NCBI GenBank assembly: GCA_016195385.1
Contig: JACPZS010000001.1
Span: forward strand, 1-45,249
Reading direction: 5' to 3'
DNA: 45,249 bases
From: Verrucomicrobiota bacterium
Lineage (GTDB): Bacteria > Verrucomicrobiota > Verrucomicrobiia > Limisphaerales > JACPZS01
Shown here: one piece after another, positions 1 through 8,530 of the stretch
How the letters are laid out: the number at the start of each line of letters is the position of its first letter
Numbering within the stretch: the first letter of the stretch is position 1
Made by a program: the position numbers and the translations under genes
The notes under the pieces: generated by a model
The model's database searches: none
What the model saw: the letters and a program-made list of their open reading frames with translations, nothing else
What the model was told of the DNA's origin: nothing

Positions 1-64
1 GAAACTCCGGCTGGGCTTGAGGTTTTCCACGCATGGTTCTCTGACCCGTCCGTTTCGCCAGTGT

Positions 65-1048
65 TCAAATCTTCCGAGAGTATTTCAGCAAGCTGCTAAT
101 CCTGGACCATTCATGTGCATCGGCAGAAGTCCAAATGGCACCACCGAAGCCGACGGCCACCCAAAGCCCACCACCGAAAGCAAATGAAGTGGCGGTGTAT
201 TGCCCCAGCGTTCCCTCGCCGCTTACTTGAAGGTAATTCCAGTTGGCGCCATCCAGAGTGACAGCCTGAGGATTACCCAGGGAAAACACACGATTGTAAG
301 CTTTTTTTAAGGGTCCTGGGTAGGGGAAAGCGGGGCTGGAAATTGACCAATTGGCACCATCACGCGACTCAATAAGCTCCACACGGGTAAAGTCGCCAAT
401 GAATTCAGTGAGCGCGGTCGCCAGAAACTTGCCGTTGATGTAAGCGAGGGAAGTGAAACCCGGGTAAGAGATCTTGTGCTCAACCCATTCAATGCCATCG
501 CTGGACGTGTAGGTGGCATTTCCGCTCAAAGCCACAAATTTGCCACTGCCAAACACGATGTTGTACAAACCGTATGCCGACTTGTGGACTACCCAGGTAG
601 TCCCGTCTGAGGAGGTCACTGTTACGCCGTTTCCCGTGGCCACGAATTGACCGTTCCCGAAAGCCAAGTCGACTAGAAAATAGTAGTTGTCCAACTCGAC
701 CGCGGCCCATTGTGCGCCATTTGTCGAAACCATCAGCGATGGGCCTCGTGACACCCCAAACATGTTCACCTGGCCGACAAAAACTCCATTGCCAAAGGCC
801 ACATGCCCAACTCTGCCCTTTGCTGGAGTGGTGGTTATCTCCCAATCCAATCCATTCGTGGAGAATAGAGCCGCTTCGGTACCAACGGCAACAAAGCGAC
901 CGTTGCCGTAAGCGACATCCCACAAATCATTGCCTTGTGGCAAAGGGTTTCGCCAGGTCCAGCCGCTCTCGCCTTGTGAAAAAGCTGTAATCGCTTGAAG
1001 TGCTAGAAATTGAACGGTGAAAAAGAGTCTGCTTCGGTATTTTATCAT
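65..1048 (-). CDS. Secreted beta-propeller protein with repeated GNGxFVAVG/TSxDGxxW units
   Basis: A 327-aa protein if read from the ATG at 1048, which puts a good Sec signal peptide at the N-terminus (MIKYRSRLFF, a hydrophobic core, then a small-residue cleavage region ending AFSQ). The open frame extends upstream to 1177, but the extra 43 residues do not look like a protein start. The mature part is built from repeats of the form YGNGxFVAVG followed by a STNG/SSDGxxW unit, which is the pattern of Ycf48/BNR-like beta-propellers. Proteins of this type are usually long and repetitive; this one stops soon after a repeat (SADAHEWSRISS), so its C-terminus may be cut short. Function unknown, probably envelope-located or extracellular. 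It is transcribed away from efp. Confidence 0.65.
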   Translation of the reverse strand: MIKYRSRLFFTVQFLALQAITAFSQGESGWTWRNPLPQGNDLWDVAYGNGRFVAVGTEAALFSTNGLDWEITTTPAKGRVGHVAFGNGVFVGQVNMFGVSRGPSLMVSTNGAQWAAVELDNYYFLVDLAFGNGQFVATGNGVTVTSSDGTTWVVHKSAYGLYNIVFGSGKFVALSGNATYTSSDGIEWVEHKISYPGFTSLAYINGKFLATALTEFIGDFTRVELIESRDGANWSISSPAFPYPGPLKKAYNRVFSLGNPQAVTLDGANWNYLQVSGEGTLGQYTATSFAFGGGLWVAVGFGGAIWTSADAHEWSRISSLLKYSRKI

Positions 1049-1253
1049 ACTTTTAGCACACAATAGCATTGAATCGCAGCCCGGCATAATCGCCACGGGA
1101 GTGAACACTCTGGTTTGCTTCGTGAACGGAACATCCCGGATACGCGCTTCAAAGCGCGGTGGAAATCGAACTTGCATTCACGTTCTGCTTCGCTAGTTTC
1201 CGGCTTCCGATTCGTGGTGAATTCATTTTCAGCAGGCGATTCAAAACTTTTTT

Positions 1254-1811
1254 ATGGCGACAGCAAACGATCTTCGGCGCGGCATGGCGATTAACTACAA
1301 CGGCGACATATCCGTCGTCCTCGACAGCCAGCACCGCACGCCCGGCAACCTCCGGGCCTTCGTCCAGGCGAGCATTCGCAGCATCAAGACCGGCAAATCG
1401 TCCGACGTGCGCTTCAGTTCCACGGAAAAAATCGACGTCGTGCCGATGCAGACGCGCAAGATGGAGTTCAGCTACAAAGACGGCGAAGATTTCGTCTTTT
1501 CCGACCCGGAGACGTTTGAAACCACCACCGTGCCGCCGGAAATCGTCGGTGACGCCATGAATTACCTCATCGAAAACGCGCTCGTCACGATGACGTTCGT
1601 CGAAGAGAAGGCGGTTTCAATCGAGCTTCCTTCGAGCGTCACCCTCACCGTCACGGACGCGCCGGAGGGCATCCGCGGTGATTCGGCGAACAACGTCCAA
1701 AAGTCGGTCACGATGGAAACCGGCATCACCGTCCAGGCGCCGCTGTTCATCAAGACGGGCGAGAAGCTCAAAATCGACACGCGCACCGGCAAATACATGG
1801 AGCGCGCGTAG
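1254..1811 (+). CDS. efp: Elongation factor P
   Basis: 185 aa, the usual EF-P length, with the KOW-like N-terminal domain, the central OB domain and a C-terminal domain ending in KIDTRTGKYMERA. EF-P binds the ribosome near the E site and relieves stalling at polyproline stretches. The family's functional loop normally reads KPGKG, with a post-translationally modified Lys or Arg at the tip. Here the loop reads HRTPGNLRAF (about residues 27-36), so the tip residue is Asn32. The rest is well conserved, for example GIRGDSANNVQKSVTMETG. Asn cannot be modified by the lysine (EpmA) or arginine (EarP) routes, so this factor probably works unmodified or in another way. No modification enzyme gene lies nearby. 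The ATG at 1254 has no strong Shine-Dalgarno sequence. Its 3' end overlaps a convergent fragment by 44 bases. Confidence 0.93.
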   Translation: MATANDLRRGMAINYNGDISVVLDSQHRTPGNLRAFVQASIRSIKTGKSSDVRFSSTEKIDVVPMQTRKMEFSYKDGEDFVFSDPETFETTTVPPEIVGDAMNYLIENALVTMTFVEEKAVSIELPSSVTLTVTDAPEGIRGDSANNVQKSVTMETGITVQAPLFIKTGEKLKIDTRTGKYMERA

Positions 1812-2325
1812 CTGATCGATTCCGCCTAAGGAAACGCGGATTCAATCCACTGGACATCAATTTAATATAGAAATCGAGTGGCTTGTTGGGGCCGTTCGGC
1901 TCCGGTTCGGGCTTCGCTAAGGAAGCTGAATTACGATGCGAAGCATTGTCGCGCGTGGGCGGTTTTTCCCGCCGCTCGCGCCACGGCTCATGTTTGGGTA
2001 AGGACTCGTCGGGCGATGCTTCGCTCGTGACATTGAACCATTCACTGATTCGCAGCGGCGCCTGGCGGATGCTGCAATTTTCTTTGCGCGCGACAAAATC
2101 GATGATGTTGCCGCCGTGTTTGCATTCGCTGAAACAGTTCCAACAATTCTTGGAAATGCTGACGCGGAACTGCGTCGGGTTGTCGCCGCCGTGCAACGGG
2201 CACGGCCCGCTGAGGCTGTCGCCGCTGCGTTTGAAACGTTCGGTGAGTCCGTAGTGATCGAGAATTTGGACAATCGAGACGGCCGCTTTGACGGCCTTGA
2301 AGTCCACATATTTGGTTTTCGGCAT
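1768..2325 (-). pseudogene. CHC2 zinc-finger (DnaG-like) primase fragment, Toprim domain missing
   Basis: 185 aa. The N-terminal ~80 residues are a clear CHC2 primase zinc finger: Cys42-x2-His45, then Cys61-x2-Cys64, the spacing used by DnaG, followed by HGGNIIDFV. Proteins of this kind in plasmids and integrated elements continue after a Pro-rich linker into a Toprim catalytic domain. Here the linker reaches NKPLDF and then becomes unrelated, basic sequence (RFLRRNRSATRA) that runs antisense into the end of efp. The catalytic half is therefore lost, and I call it a truncated gene. It lies in a minus-strand block with a toxin-antitoxin pair and a replication-relaxation protein, which fits a decayed plasmid-like element. 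Confidence 0.7.
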
Positions 2326-2451
2326 GGGATGCTCCTTTCAAGGTGCGAGGGCGGTTCGGGTGCGCGCACACGCGCGGGAAACTCACCTCCACCGAATATC
2401 CTATCACGCCGGGCGGCGTTCCGGGCTGGGGATAACGCCGCGAAACGATAA

Positions 2452-2859
2452 TTACAGCAGCCCGTCGCGCACGAGTTCGTCGGCGAGCAGCCGGGGCGAA
2501 ACAACCTTCACTCCTTGAATCGTTTTGCCCAAGAAGGCACCGAAATCGCGTTCATCACCCGTGAGCAAATGAGTGGCGTGGCTGGCGATGGCTCCACCAA
2601 GAATCGGAATGTCTTTTGCCGGCAACTTGACTCCCAGGTCGGTCGTCAGCGCGGAAATCAATTCGCAGTTCTTCACCAGTGAATCCAAACGCGGAAGGGA
2701 TGCGGTCGATTTCAATTCGAGATTGCGCCGGGCTTCTTCCACGGCGTAGGCGTTGGTGAGACAATCACCGTGTCGTTGCAACAATTCCAAAAAGGCGCGC
2801 ATCCGACTGTGCGGCTGCGCGCCGGAAAAAAGAATGTTCGCGTCGAGGAACACTCTCAT
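2452..2859 (-). CDS. PIN-domain toxin (VapC-like ribonuclease)
   Basis: 135 aa, typical for a single PIN domain. PIN toxins are Mg2+-dependent RNases held inactive by their cognate antitoxin. The acidic residues expected at the active site are visible: Asp6 (MRVFLDANIL), Glu41/42, Asp83 (KDIPILGGA) and Asp102 (LTGDERDF). Its ATG overlaps the stop codon of the upstream antitoxin gene by four bases (2856-2859), so the two are translationally coupled. Target RNA cannot be read from sequence. It looks intact. Confidence 0.85.
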   Translation of the reverse strand: MRVFLDANILFSGAQPHSRMRAFLELLQRHGDCLTNAYAVEEARRNLELKSTASLPRLDSLVKNCELISALTTDLGVKLPAKDIPILGGAIASHATHLLTGDERDFGAFLGKTIQGVKVVSPRLLADELVRDGLL

Positions 2860-3086
2860 TTCTTGAGCCGGTAACGGGACAGTGCCGCCTCGTTGTTGCG
2901 GGCGAACTCGGCCAGCCGTTTGTCACTGTAAACCTCGACGGGAAACGTGGCCCCGGCGCGGAGCAGCACGCCTTCGCGCGTTTCCTCGGCGACGACTTGC
3001 GCGACCCCATTGAGACCCAGCCGGCGGCACATGGCCTTGGGCAGGGTCAGCGTGCCGCGACCGTTGATGTTAATGACTTTGGTCAT
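2856..3086 (-). CDS. AbrB/MazE (SpoVT)-type antitoxin
   Basis: 76 aa. The N-terminus (TKVININGRGTLTLPKAM) is the swapped-hairpin AbrB DNA-binding fold, and the C-terminal tail (YSDKRLAEFARNNEAALSRYRLKK) is the part that would wrap the toxin. Proteins like this bind and neutralise a PIN toxin and repress their own operon. The four-base overlap with the PIN gene downstream supports a VapBC-type pair. Start chosen at the ATG in front of the conserved N-terminal strand. Confidence 0.85.
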   Translation of the reverse strand: MTKVININGRGTLTLPKAMCRRLGLNGVAQVVAEETREGVLLRAGATFPVEVYSDKRLAEFARNNEAALSRYRLKK

Positions 3087-3146
3087 GGGATCATCTTTTC
3101 ATACTTTCAGCCTTCAGGCAAGGCCTGTGGGAGCCGGGCAACAAAA

Positions 3147-3860
3147 TCAGGTGGCACGGGCGCGAACGGGAGCTGGCTCGGCGAGAGTTTCAATCGCGCC
3201 GTCCGCCGTGAACCACGGGAGCAGCAGCGTGTTCGGCGTTGCGCGCAAGGTTTCCTGGTCGGTGAAAAGAAAGAGTCCCTTGCCGGTCTTGAGTTCCGCG
3301 CACGCTTGCATCAAATGTTCGCGCCGTTGTTTTGTGCTCGTGATCGTCAGCACGCGAAAGCGCCGCTGGCCAAAGCGTTCTTGGACGACGCCCTGCGTCC
3401 ACGATTGCTGATACGCGAGCAATTTGCGGAAGAAGGAACTTTGCTTGGGATTGCGGCGCGTGATCGGCATCGTGCCGCGATCCGCTTCGACAAAGTAGAG
3501 CGTGTCATTTTGTTGATCGCTCGTATGAAGCCATTGCAAAGCAAACACCGCGTCGGGGATGACGCCGAATTTTGCGCCCGACTTCACAGTGACATTCCAT
3601 TGCAACGGAAGACGGGTCGTTTCGGGCAGCGGCAATTCGTCAGTCGAAATCAGCTTGAGGAACAGATTGTCGCGACAGGAAAGTTCCATGCCGACCATGA
3701 AATCCGCTGTCAGCAGCGCGTGTTGGAGAAGGAGTTGGCGCACGGTCTGATTCTTTGCGCGCCAATCAAGCTTGTGAGCGCCCAATAATTGCGGTTGGAA
3801 TGCAGAAATATTGCGCAGAGAGTTCCGTCGAGAACTCACCCAAATGCTCTTCGACAACAA
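3147..3860 (-). CDS. Replication-relaxation (Replic_Relax) family protein, N-terminus probably lost
   Basis: 237 aa. The C-terminal two thirds carry the family signature: GVIPDAVFAL, then FVEADRGTMPI, then SSFFRKLLAY and the LKTGKGLFLFTD end. These proteins are found next to plasmid replication genes in Gram-positive plasmids and are common in integrated elements of Verrucomicrobiota. The usual N-terminal winged-helix part is not recognisable; the open frame begins inside unrelated residues (MLSKSIWVSSRRNS). I therefore suspect a 5' truncation at the junction with the sulfatase locus. Strand and position match the other remnants at 1.8-3.1 kb. Confidence 0.6.
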   Translation of the reverse strand: MLSKSIWVSSRRNSLRNISAFQPQLLGAHKLDWRAKNQTVRQLLLQHALLTADFMVGMELSCRDNLFLKLISTDELPLPETTRLPLQWNVTVKSGAKFGVIPDAVFALQWLHTSDQQNDTLYFVEADRGTMPITRRNPKQSSFFRKLLAYQQSWTQGVVQERFGQRRFRVLTITSTKQRREHLMQACAELKTGKGLFLFTDQETLRATPNTLLLPWFTADGAIETLAEPAPVRARAT

Positions 3861-4046
3861 AATCCGGCGGAGAAGATTCGTTCCCTCATCGGTCTCGCCT
3901 ACCGCCGTTTACAGCGGGGAAATGAAGCGACAAAAGCCAGCTTCCGGCAGATCTTGAAACGCCAACTGAGTTTTTGGATTCCGTGATCCACACATAGGGG
4001 GCGTCACGTCTCTCCATCGATTGGCGCACCGGTCGAGTTTCAACCG

Positions 4047-6512
4047 CTATTTGAGGTAGCCGAGAGCGCGCAGGCGCTGCACGTCCGAGCTGCTCAAAGA
4101 TTTCTCCAATTCGGAGTTGGAGGTCAGCTTCGCGGCCAGCGCGTTGGTTTTCCACACGGCGAGTTCTCCGGCCAGACGTTTGACCACCTCCGGATGCGCC
4201 GCGGCGAGATTGTGTTGATCCAGCGAATCCTTGGCCCAATCGAACAGTTCGAATTCCGCCGTCGGACTGTCCCTGACCGTGTTATGCACCAGCTTCCACT
4301 GGTCCATCACGATGGAAACCGACTCCGTCCTGCGGGGCATTCCTTCCATGGGCGCTCGCTCCGTAATCGCGGGCTGCGGTTTCCGTGCGCCGCGCGCGCG
4401 CAGTGGGGACTTGGAATCCCCTTGCAGGATCAGCGGTAGCAGGCTTTGCCCCTGGATGACTTTCGGCGGCTCGATTTGGCAGAGTTCGAGGATCGTCGGC
4501 ATGATGTCGATGGTGCGCACCGGGACGGAGATGGTTTTGCCCGCGGGCAGGAAACCCGGCCAGTTAAAGAACAACGCCACGTGGTTCAATTCGCTGTAGG
4601 CCGTGTGGCCGTGCAATTTCGCGCCGTGATCAAAGAACTCCTCGCCGTGGTCGCTGGCATAGACAATCAGGACGCGCTCGGACAGGCCGAGTTCCTGCAG
4701 GCGCTCGCGCAACCGCGCCACTTCCGCATCCAGGCCCCGAATCGAGCCGTCGTACCAGTCCTTTTCGATCCGGATGTAATCGTCCGGGTTCTCACCGGAT
4801 TTTTTCACCTCCGCCAGGTTGAGCATGCCTTTGCCAAAGGTTCGCCGGCCGGCGTCTTCGATCAGAGGCCTGATTTTCTTGCACATCCGTTCGTAGGTTT
4901 CGCCATCACCCGGCTTGGCCCAAACGGTGTTGTAGGGCGGCCTCGGCTCGAAGGGATCGTGCGCGTCAAAAAGATGCAGGAACATGAAGAACGGCAACTC
5001 GCGGTTGCGCTCCAGCCAGGGCAGCGCGCGGCTGACAAATTCGCGCGCGTTTTTTCCCTCCCGGGACGTGTCGGTCAACGAACTGCCTTCATGCACTTCC
5101 TGAAAGCCCTGGTGCATGTTGCTGGCCTCGCCCGTGAAGGGCAGCGCGGAAAACGAAACCGTGGCGTACCCGTTCCGGCGAAACACCTCCGCCATCGTGT
5201 CCGCCGAGACGGGCAGACGGTCGGGAACGTCGTGAACACCATGCGAGGTCGGATGAAGGGAAGTGAACAAGGACGGCGTGGCCACTTTCGTCCACGTCGC
5301 CTGCCCCACGCAATAGTTGAAGAGCGCTCCTGCCTGCGCCAGCTTCGTCAGCGTCGGCGCCGTTTCGCGAGCGTAGCCGTAAAAGTTCAAGTGATCCGGT
5401 CGCGTCGTGTCCGACCAGATGAGGATCACCCCCTGCGGACGCTCCGGATGCTGCTGCCTCGCCTGACGGGCACTGGCCATGTTCCAGACGAGCGGCGATC
5501 CCCAGAAACCGAGCAGGCCGGTGGAAGAACCTTCCAGGGCCAGCGTCAACTTCACCGCCTGCCCCGCGTAACGGGAAAGATCGATCTGAATGGCCTCCCA
5601 TTGATGCGGCGTCGTCACCGTGCGTTTCAACAGCCATTGATTCTTTTCCGGCGGTGCGTCCCCCGCCCGGATGCCAATCTGAAACTGCACCGACCCGTCC
5701 TGAATCGTGCCGAGGGAAAGAGCGAGGCGCGGCTCGGCCGGCAGATTCAGCGGCAGTTCAATCCGCTCCGGCGTGCGAGTCACCAGGGCCTCGTGGTAAA
5801 TGTCGTGCAAGCCATGCCAGCCGCTGGAAGATGGAATCTCCGCGAGGTGTTCCTGGCGAAAGACGAGCCGGATCGATTCAATCTCAAAGGTCGCGTCGGC
5901 AACATCGGTGGGACTGAAAAGGATGTGTTTGATCCGCGAGGTGGTTTCGAAAATTTGCGGCGTGAGCACATAGGTTTGAAATTCATTCGTGATCGTCAGT
6001 TTCGACCGGGTGCTCCAGGGAAACGCCTCCAGCTCTTCGAGGATGAGTTTGAAGTCCGGCGGCTGGCCTCCCTGGAGGCGAACGCCAAAATTCGTGCCGG
6101 CGGAAACGCGCATCCTGACTTCGACCGAGTGCAACAAATCCAGGTCTTCGGCGCCCGCCGCGCGCTCGAGGTAAATGATGGGATGGCTGTTCGTGGATTT
6201 TCCGACCAGCCGCCCATTCCTGACCGTGAGTGCGGAACTGCCCGGCCCCGCGCGCCAGCCGAAGGTGGCGGGCGCGTCGTTGGTCACCGAGGGCGCGAGT
6301 TCCAACCCGTCGAACTTCCACGCCGTGCGCGCGACCTGCAATTCTTCCTTCGTCAGCCGGCCCTTGATGTCTTCGATCCTGAAAACGTCGTGCAGCCGGA
6401 TCACGCCCGGGCTCGCCGACCTGGCCGATTCACGGTGGCATCCCATCGGGAGCATCGTCACGCCGAACAGCACGCCCAAAATCAATCGCCGCGACAGAGA
6501 GTTTGGTTTCAT
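4047..6512 (-). CDS. Lipoprotein sulfatase-like hydrolase (AlkP superfamily) with N-terminal beta-sandwich region
   Basis: 821 aa. An N-terminal lipoprotein signal ends in the lipobox LPMGC (Cys25), so the protein is membrane-anchored outside the cytoplasm. Residues about 40-350 are a non-catalytic region with two jelly-roll-like segments; from about 360 there is an AlkP/sulfatase fold (GVILIWSDTTRPDHLNFYGY, later YASDHGEEFFDHG). The sulfatase nucleophile motif C/S-x-P-S-R is replaced by A-T-P-S-L (residues 411-415), so it cannot carry formylglycine and is unlikely to be a classical sulfatase. A neighbouring Thr or Ser could act as nucleophile, as in phosphotransferases of this superfamily, or the protein may be catalytically altered. 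It ends in LRALGYLK. It follows cysQ and cysC on the same strand with a 67-base gap. Confidence 0.85.
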   Translation of the reverse strand: MKPNSLSRRLILGVLFGVTMLPMGCHRESARSASPGVIRLHDVFRIEDIKGRLTKEELQVARTAWKFDGLELAPSVTNDAPATFGWRAGPGSSALTVRNGRLVGKSTNSHPIIYLERAAGAEDLDLLHSVEVRMRVSAGTNFGVRLQGGQPPDFKLILEELEAFPWSTRSKLTITNEFQTYVLTPQIFETTSRIKHILFSPTDVADATFEIESIRLVFRQEHLAEIPSSSGWHGLHDIYHEALVTRTPERIELPLNLPAEPRLALSLGTIQDGSVQFQIGIRAGDAPPEKNQWLLKRTVTTPHQWEAIQIDLSRYAGQAVKLTLALEGSSTGLLGFWGSPLVWNMASARQARQQHPERPQGVILIWSDTTRPDHLNFYGYARETAPTLTKLAQAGALFNYCVGQATWTKVATPSLFTSLHPTSHGVHDVPDRLPVSADTMAEVFRRNGYATVSFSALPFTGEASNMHQGFQEVHEGSSLTDTSREGKNAREFVSRALPWLERNRELPFFMFLHLFDAHDPFEPRPPYNTVWAKPGDGETYERMCKKIRPLIEDAGRRTFGKGMLNLAEVKKSGENPDDYIRIEKDWYDGSIRGLDAEVARLRERLQELGLSERVLIVYASDHGEEFFDHGAKLHGHTAYSELNHVALFFNWPGFLPAGKTISVPVRTIDIMPTILELCQIEPPKVIQGQSLLPLILQGDSKSPLRARGARKPQPAITERAPMEGMPRRTESVSIVMDQWKLVHNTVRDSPTAEFELFDWAKDSLDQHNLAAAHPEVVKRLAGELAVWKTNALAAKLTSNSELEKSLSSSDVQRLRALGYLK

Positions 6513-6579
6513 AGGTAAAGCAGAACGATATCACGCCCGCGTCAGGCATCTGGGCGCTGCGAGGTCTTGGGGTTGGTGT

Positions 6580-7215
6580 TCAATCTCGGAAGTCAGTCGG
6601 GCGTCCACCGCCGGCGCGCGATTTCTCCGCGAATGCAGCCAGGTATTCAAGGATGCGGACCACGCACTCATCGGGTCCGAGGAGATCCGTGCGCAGTTCC
6701 AATTCCGGATGTGCCGGCGCCTCGTACGGGGCCGAAACGCCGGTGAAGTTCTTGATCTCATTCGAGCGAGCCTTCGCGTAAAGACCTTTGGGGTCGCGGG
6801 CCTCGCAAACTTCAATCGGCGCGTTGACGAAGACCTCGATGAATCGCCCGCCCGGCATGATTTTGCGAACCAGGTCGCGGTCGGTGCGATAAGGCGAAAT
6901 AAAGGCCGTGATGCAGATCGCTCCGTGGCTGGCAAACAGCTTGGCCACCTCGCCGATGCGGCGAATGTTCTCGGTGCGGTCCGTTTGGGAAAACCCCAGA
7001 TCCGAGCAAAGGCCGTGGCGGATGTTATCTCCGTCGAGCAGGCAGACTTGACTGCCCTGATTGAACAACTGCCGCTCCAATTCCGTGGCAATGGTGGACT
7101 TGCCGGACGCCGACAGTCCGGTCAGCCACACGATGCAACCCGGATGCCCGCTACGAAGTTCGCGCTGCTCCGAAGTGATTTTTCCCTTCGTCCAATAAAT
7201 GTGTTCAGGAGTCAT
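6580..7215 (-). CDS. cysC: Adenylyl-sulfate (APS) kinase
   Basis: 211 aa, normal for a stand-alone APS kinase. It phosphorylates adenosine 5'-phosphosulfate to PAPS, the universal sulfate donor. The P-loop GLSASGKST is at residues 33-41, the DGDNIRHGL motif at 61-69, followed by FSQTDRTENIRRIGEVAK and the mobile-lid region KARSNEIKNFTG. The start codon lies three bases after the cysQ stop, so they form one transcription unit with cysQ first. No ATP sulfurylase (CysD/CysN or Sat) and no PAPS reductase lie in the window. The gene therefore sits with sulfotransferase and sulfatase-like genes rather than with assimilation genes, which suggests a role in sulfation. Confidence 0.96.
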   Translation of the reverse strand: MTPEHIYWTKGKITSEQRELRSGHPGCIVWLTGLSASGKSTIATELERQLFNQGSQVCLLDGDNIRHGLCSDLGFSQTDRTENIRRIGEVAKLFASHGAICITAFISPYRTDRDLVRKIMPGGRFIEVFVNAPIEVCEARDPKGLYAKARSNEIKNFTGVSAPYEAPAHPELELRTDLLGPDECVVRILEYLAAFAEKSRAGGGRPTDFRD

Positions 7216-7218
7216 GAT

Positions 7219-8070
7219 TCAATTCGCGGCAGAGCGCGTTGGCGTGTGTTCGGTCAATAATTCTTCGTCGAGCAGCGTCGGCCACGCCAGGTCTGGATCT
7301 CCAACCGTGATGATCGCGGGATTTTTGAGGCCGGGCTTGCCGTAGCGGAGCGGCTGTCCGTCGAGCGTGCAGATGCGGCCGCCAGCCGCTTCGACGACGC
7401 ATTGCGCGGCGGCCGTGTCCCATTCCATGGTCGGCACATCCCGGAGATAAACGTCCGCGGCACCTTCGGCGACGAGGCAGAACTTGAGCGAACTGCCCAT
7501 GGATTTGAGTTCCACGTTCGGCAACCTGCGCAGCATCGCGGCGACGAGCGGCCCGGCATGATCTTTACTGGCCACGACGCGGAGATGTTCACGATTGGCT
7601 CGCTGAACGCGGATGGGAACGGGTGACTCGGTGCCTTGTTGCCGAAAAGCGCCGTTCTCCAAATCCGCAAAGTAAGTGAGTCCGATCGCCGGCGCGTGAA
7701 CGACACCGGCCACCGCCCGCCGGTTCTCGATCAGCGCGATGTTGACGGTGAATTCTCCCGTGCCTTTGAGAAACTCCTTCGTGCCGTCGAGCGGGTCCAC
7801 CAGCCAGAAACATCCGTCCAAATCAGCCGGGCCGTATGTTGGATCCTGTGATTCCTCGGAGATGACCGGAATTCCGGGAATCAACCCTGGAAGAAACTGC
7901 AGGATGAAATCGTGGGAAGCCCGGTCGGCATCGGTGAGCGGCGAGGAATCGCTCTTCAGCGAGAAAGACGCGCGGCCGTGGTAAAAACGCATGGCCTCCG
8001 CGCCCGCTTGTTCGGCGAGGCGCAATACCGTGTGAACCAGTTCTTTTCTGTCGCCAGACTGGCTAGTCAT
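7219..8070 (-). CDS. cysQ: 3'(2'),5'-bisphosphate nucleotidase
   Basis: 283 aa of the inositol-monophosphatase fold. It hydrolyses PAP, the by-product of PAPS-dependent sulfotransfer, to AMP and phosphate, with Mg2+. The metal-binding motifs are intact: SEES (Glu72/Glu73), DPLDGT (92-97), and WDTAAAQ (217-223). Its stop codon is three bases before the cysC start. Pairing PAPS synthesis with PAP removal is what a sulfation pathway needs. The region upstream of the gene (8071-8180) is short and holds no clear promoter to my eye. Confidence 0.95.
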   Translation of the reverse strand: MTSQSGDRKELVHTVLRLAEQAGAEAMRFYHGRASFSLKSDSSPLTDADRASHDFILQFLPGLIPGIPVISEESQDPTYGPADLDGCFWLVDPLDGTKEFLKGTGEFTVNIALIENRRAVAGVVHAPAIGLTYFADLENGAFRQQGTESPVPIRVQRANREHLRVVASKDHAGPLVAAMLRRLPNVELKSMGSSLKFCLVAEGAADVYLRDVPTMEWDTAAAQCVVEAAGGRICTLDGQPLRYGKPGLKNPAIITVGDPDLAWPTLLDEELLTEHTPTRSAAN

Positions 8071-8181
8071 AAGTTTGTGCGCTCACGGAGTAGGCGAGCA
8101 TTCGGGCATCAGGTCGAAAGTGCATGTTCCCGATGACGCCTGATCCCAGCGGTAGATTTCAAATTAAAAGCGCGCTGAACG

Positions 8182-8530
8182 TAGAAAGTTAGGCCACATG
8201 GTCCTAAAACTAATGGCGTGATGTAAATGCCAGCCAACAGCCATAAGCAATCGCCGCAGCAACGATGGAATAAGTAATCACGCACAAAACAAAAAAAACT
8301 CGTGAAACTTTGGTGTGCGACAAAAATGAACCGCCGCACTTCTCGCAGCGAAACTTGCTCTCCTGCCCGAGGCCATAAAAAAGGCCACCAATCATGCCGC
8401 CCAAAAATCCCAACAGAATCAAACCAAACGACCAGTGCATCGGTCGCTTCAGCTTCTTTCGTGCTTCTGTCTCTCCGCAATATGGGCAAGAAATCAGCAT
8501 AACGCTCGACGTGGCCTAACTAACTTTCTA
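8182..8530. mobile_element. Cassette-like insert bounded by a GTTAGGCCAC inverted repeat
   Basis: The small gene at 8210-8500 is enclosed by an inverted repeat. The left arm at 8182-8197 reads TAGAAAGTTAGGCCAC. The right arm at 8511-8530 is the same sequence inverted, with an extra GTTA. The right arm contains the stop codon of the metallophosphoesterase gene (8528-8530). On the minus strand the start codon of the enclosed gene comes shortly after GTTAGGCCAC. The core resembles integron recombination cores (GTTRRRY/RYYYAAC), but I see no folded attC site and no integrase, so the mechanism is open. Confidence 0.45.
8210..8500 (-). CDS. Small zinc-ribbon membrane protein
   Basis: 96 aa. It has two CxxC pairs (CPYCGE near the N-terminus and CEKCGG in the middle) that would form a zinc ribbon. 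Two hydrophobic segments are visible: FGLILLGFLGGMIGGLFYGL between the CxxC pairs, and VFFVLCVITYSIVAAAIAYG towards the C-terminus. Function unknown. It is not related to its neighbours, it separates cysQ from the metallophosphoesterase gene, and it lies inside a GTTAGGCC-bounded insert, so it was probably acquired separately. It is coded in a visibly more A+T-rich stretch than cysQ. Confidence 0.6.
   Translation of the reverse strand: MLISCPYCGETEARKKLKRPMHWSFGLILLGFLGGMIGGLFYGLGQESKFRCEKCGGSFLSHTKVSRVFFVLCVITYSIVAAAIAYGCWLAFTSRH

Noticed and set aside
1..64. A possible group II intron or other insertion end cutting the propeller gene
   Set aside because: The 64 bases before the stop are too few to show any intron domain or insertion-sequence end.
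4446..6518. A 690-codon plus-strand open frame opposite the lipoprotein at 4047-6512
   Set aside because: It is antisense to a gene with clear motifs, is rich in Arg and low-complexity patterns, and shows no domain. It is a by-product of high G+C codon use.
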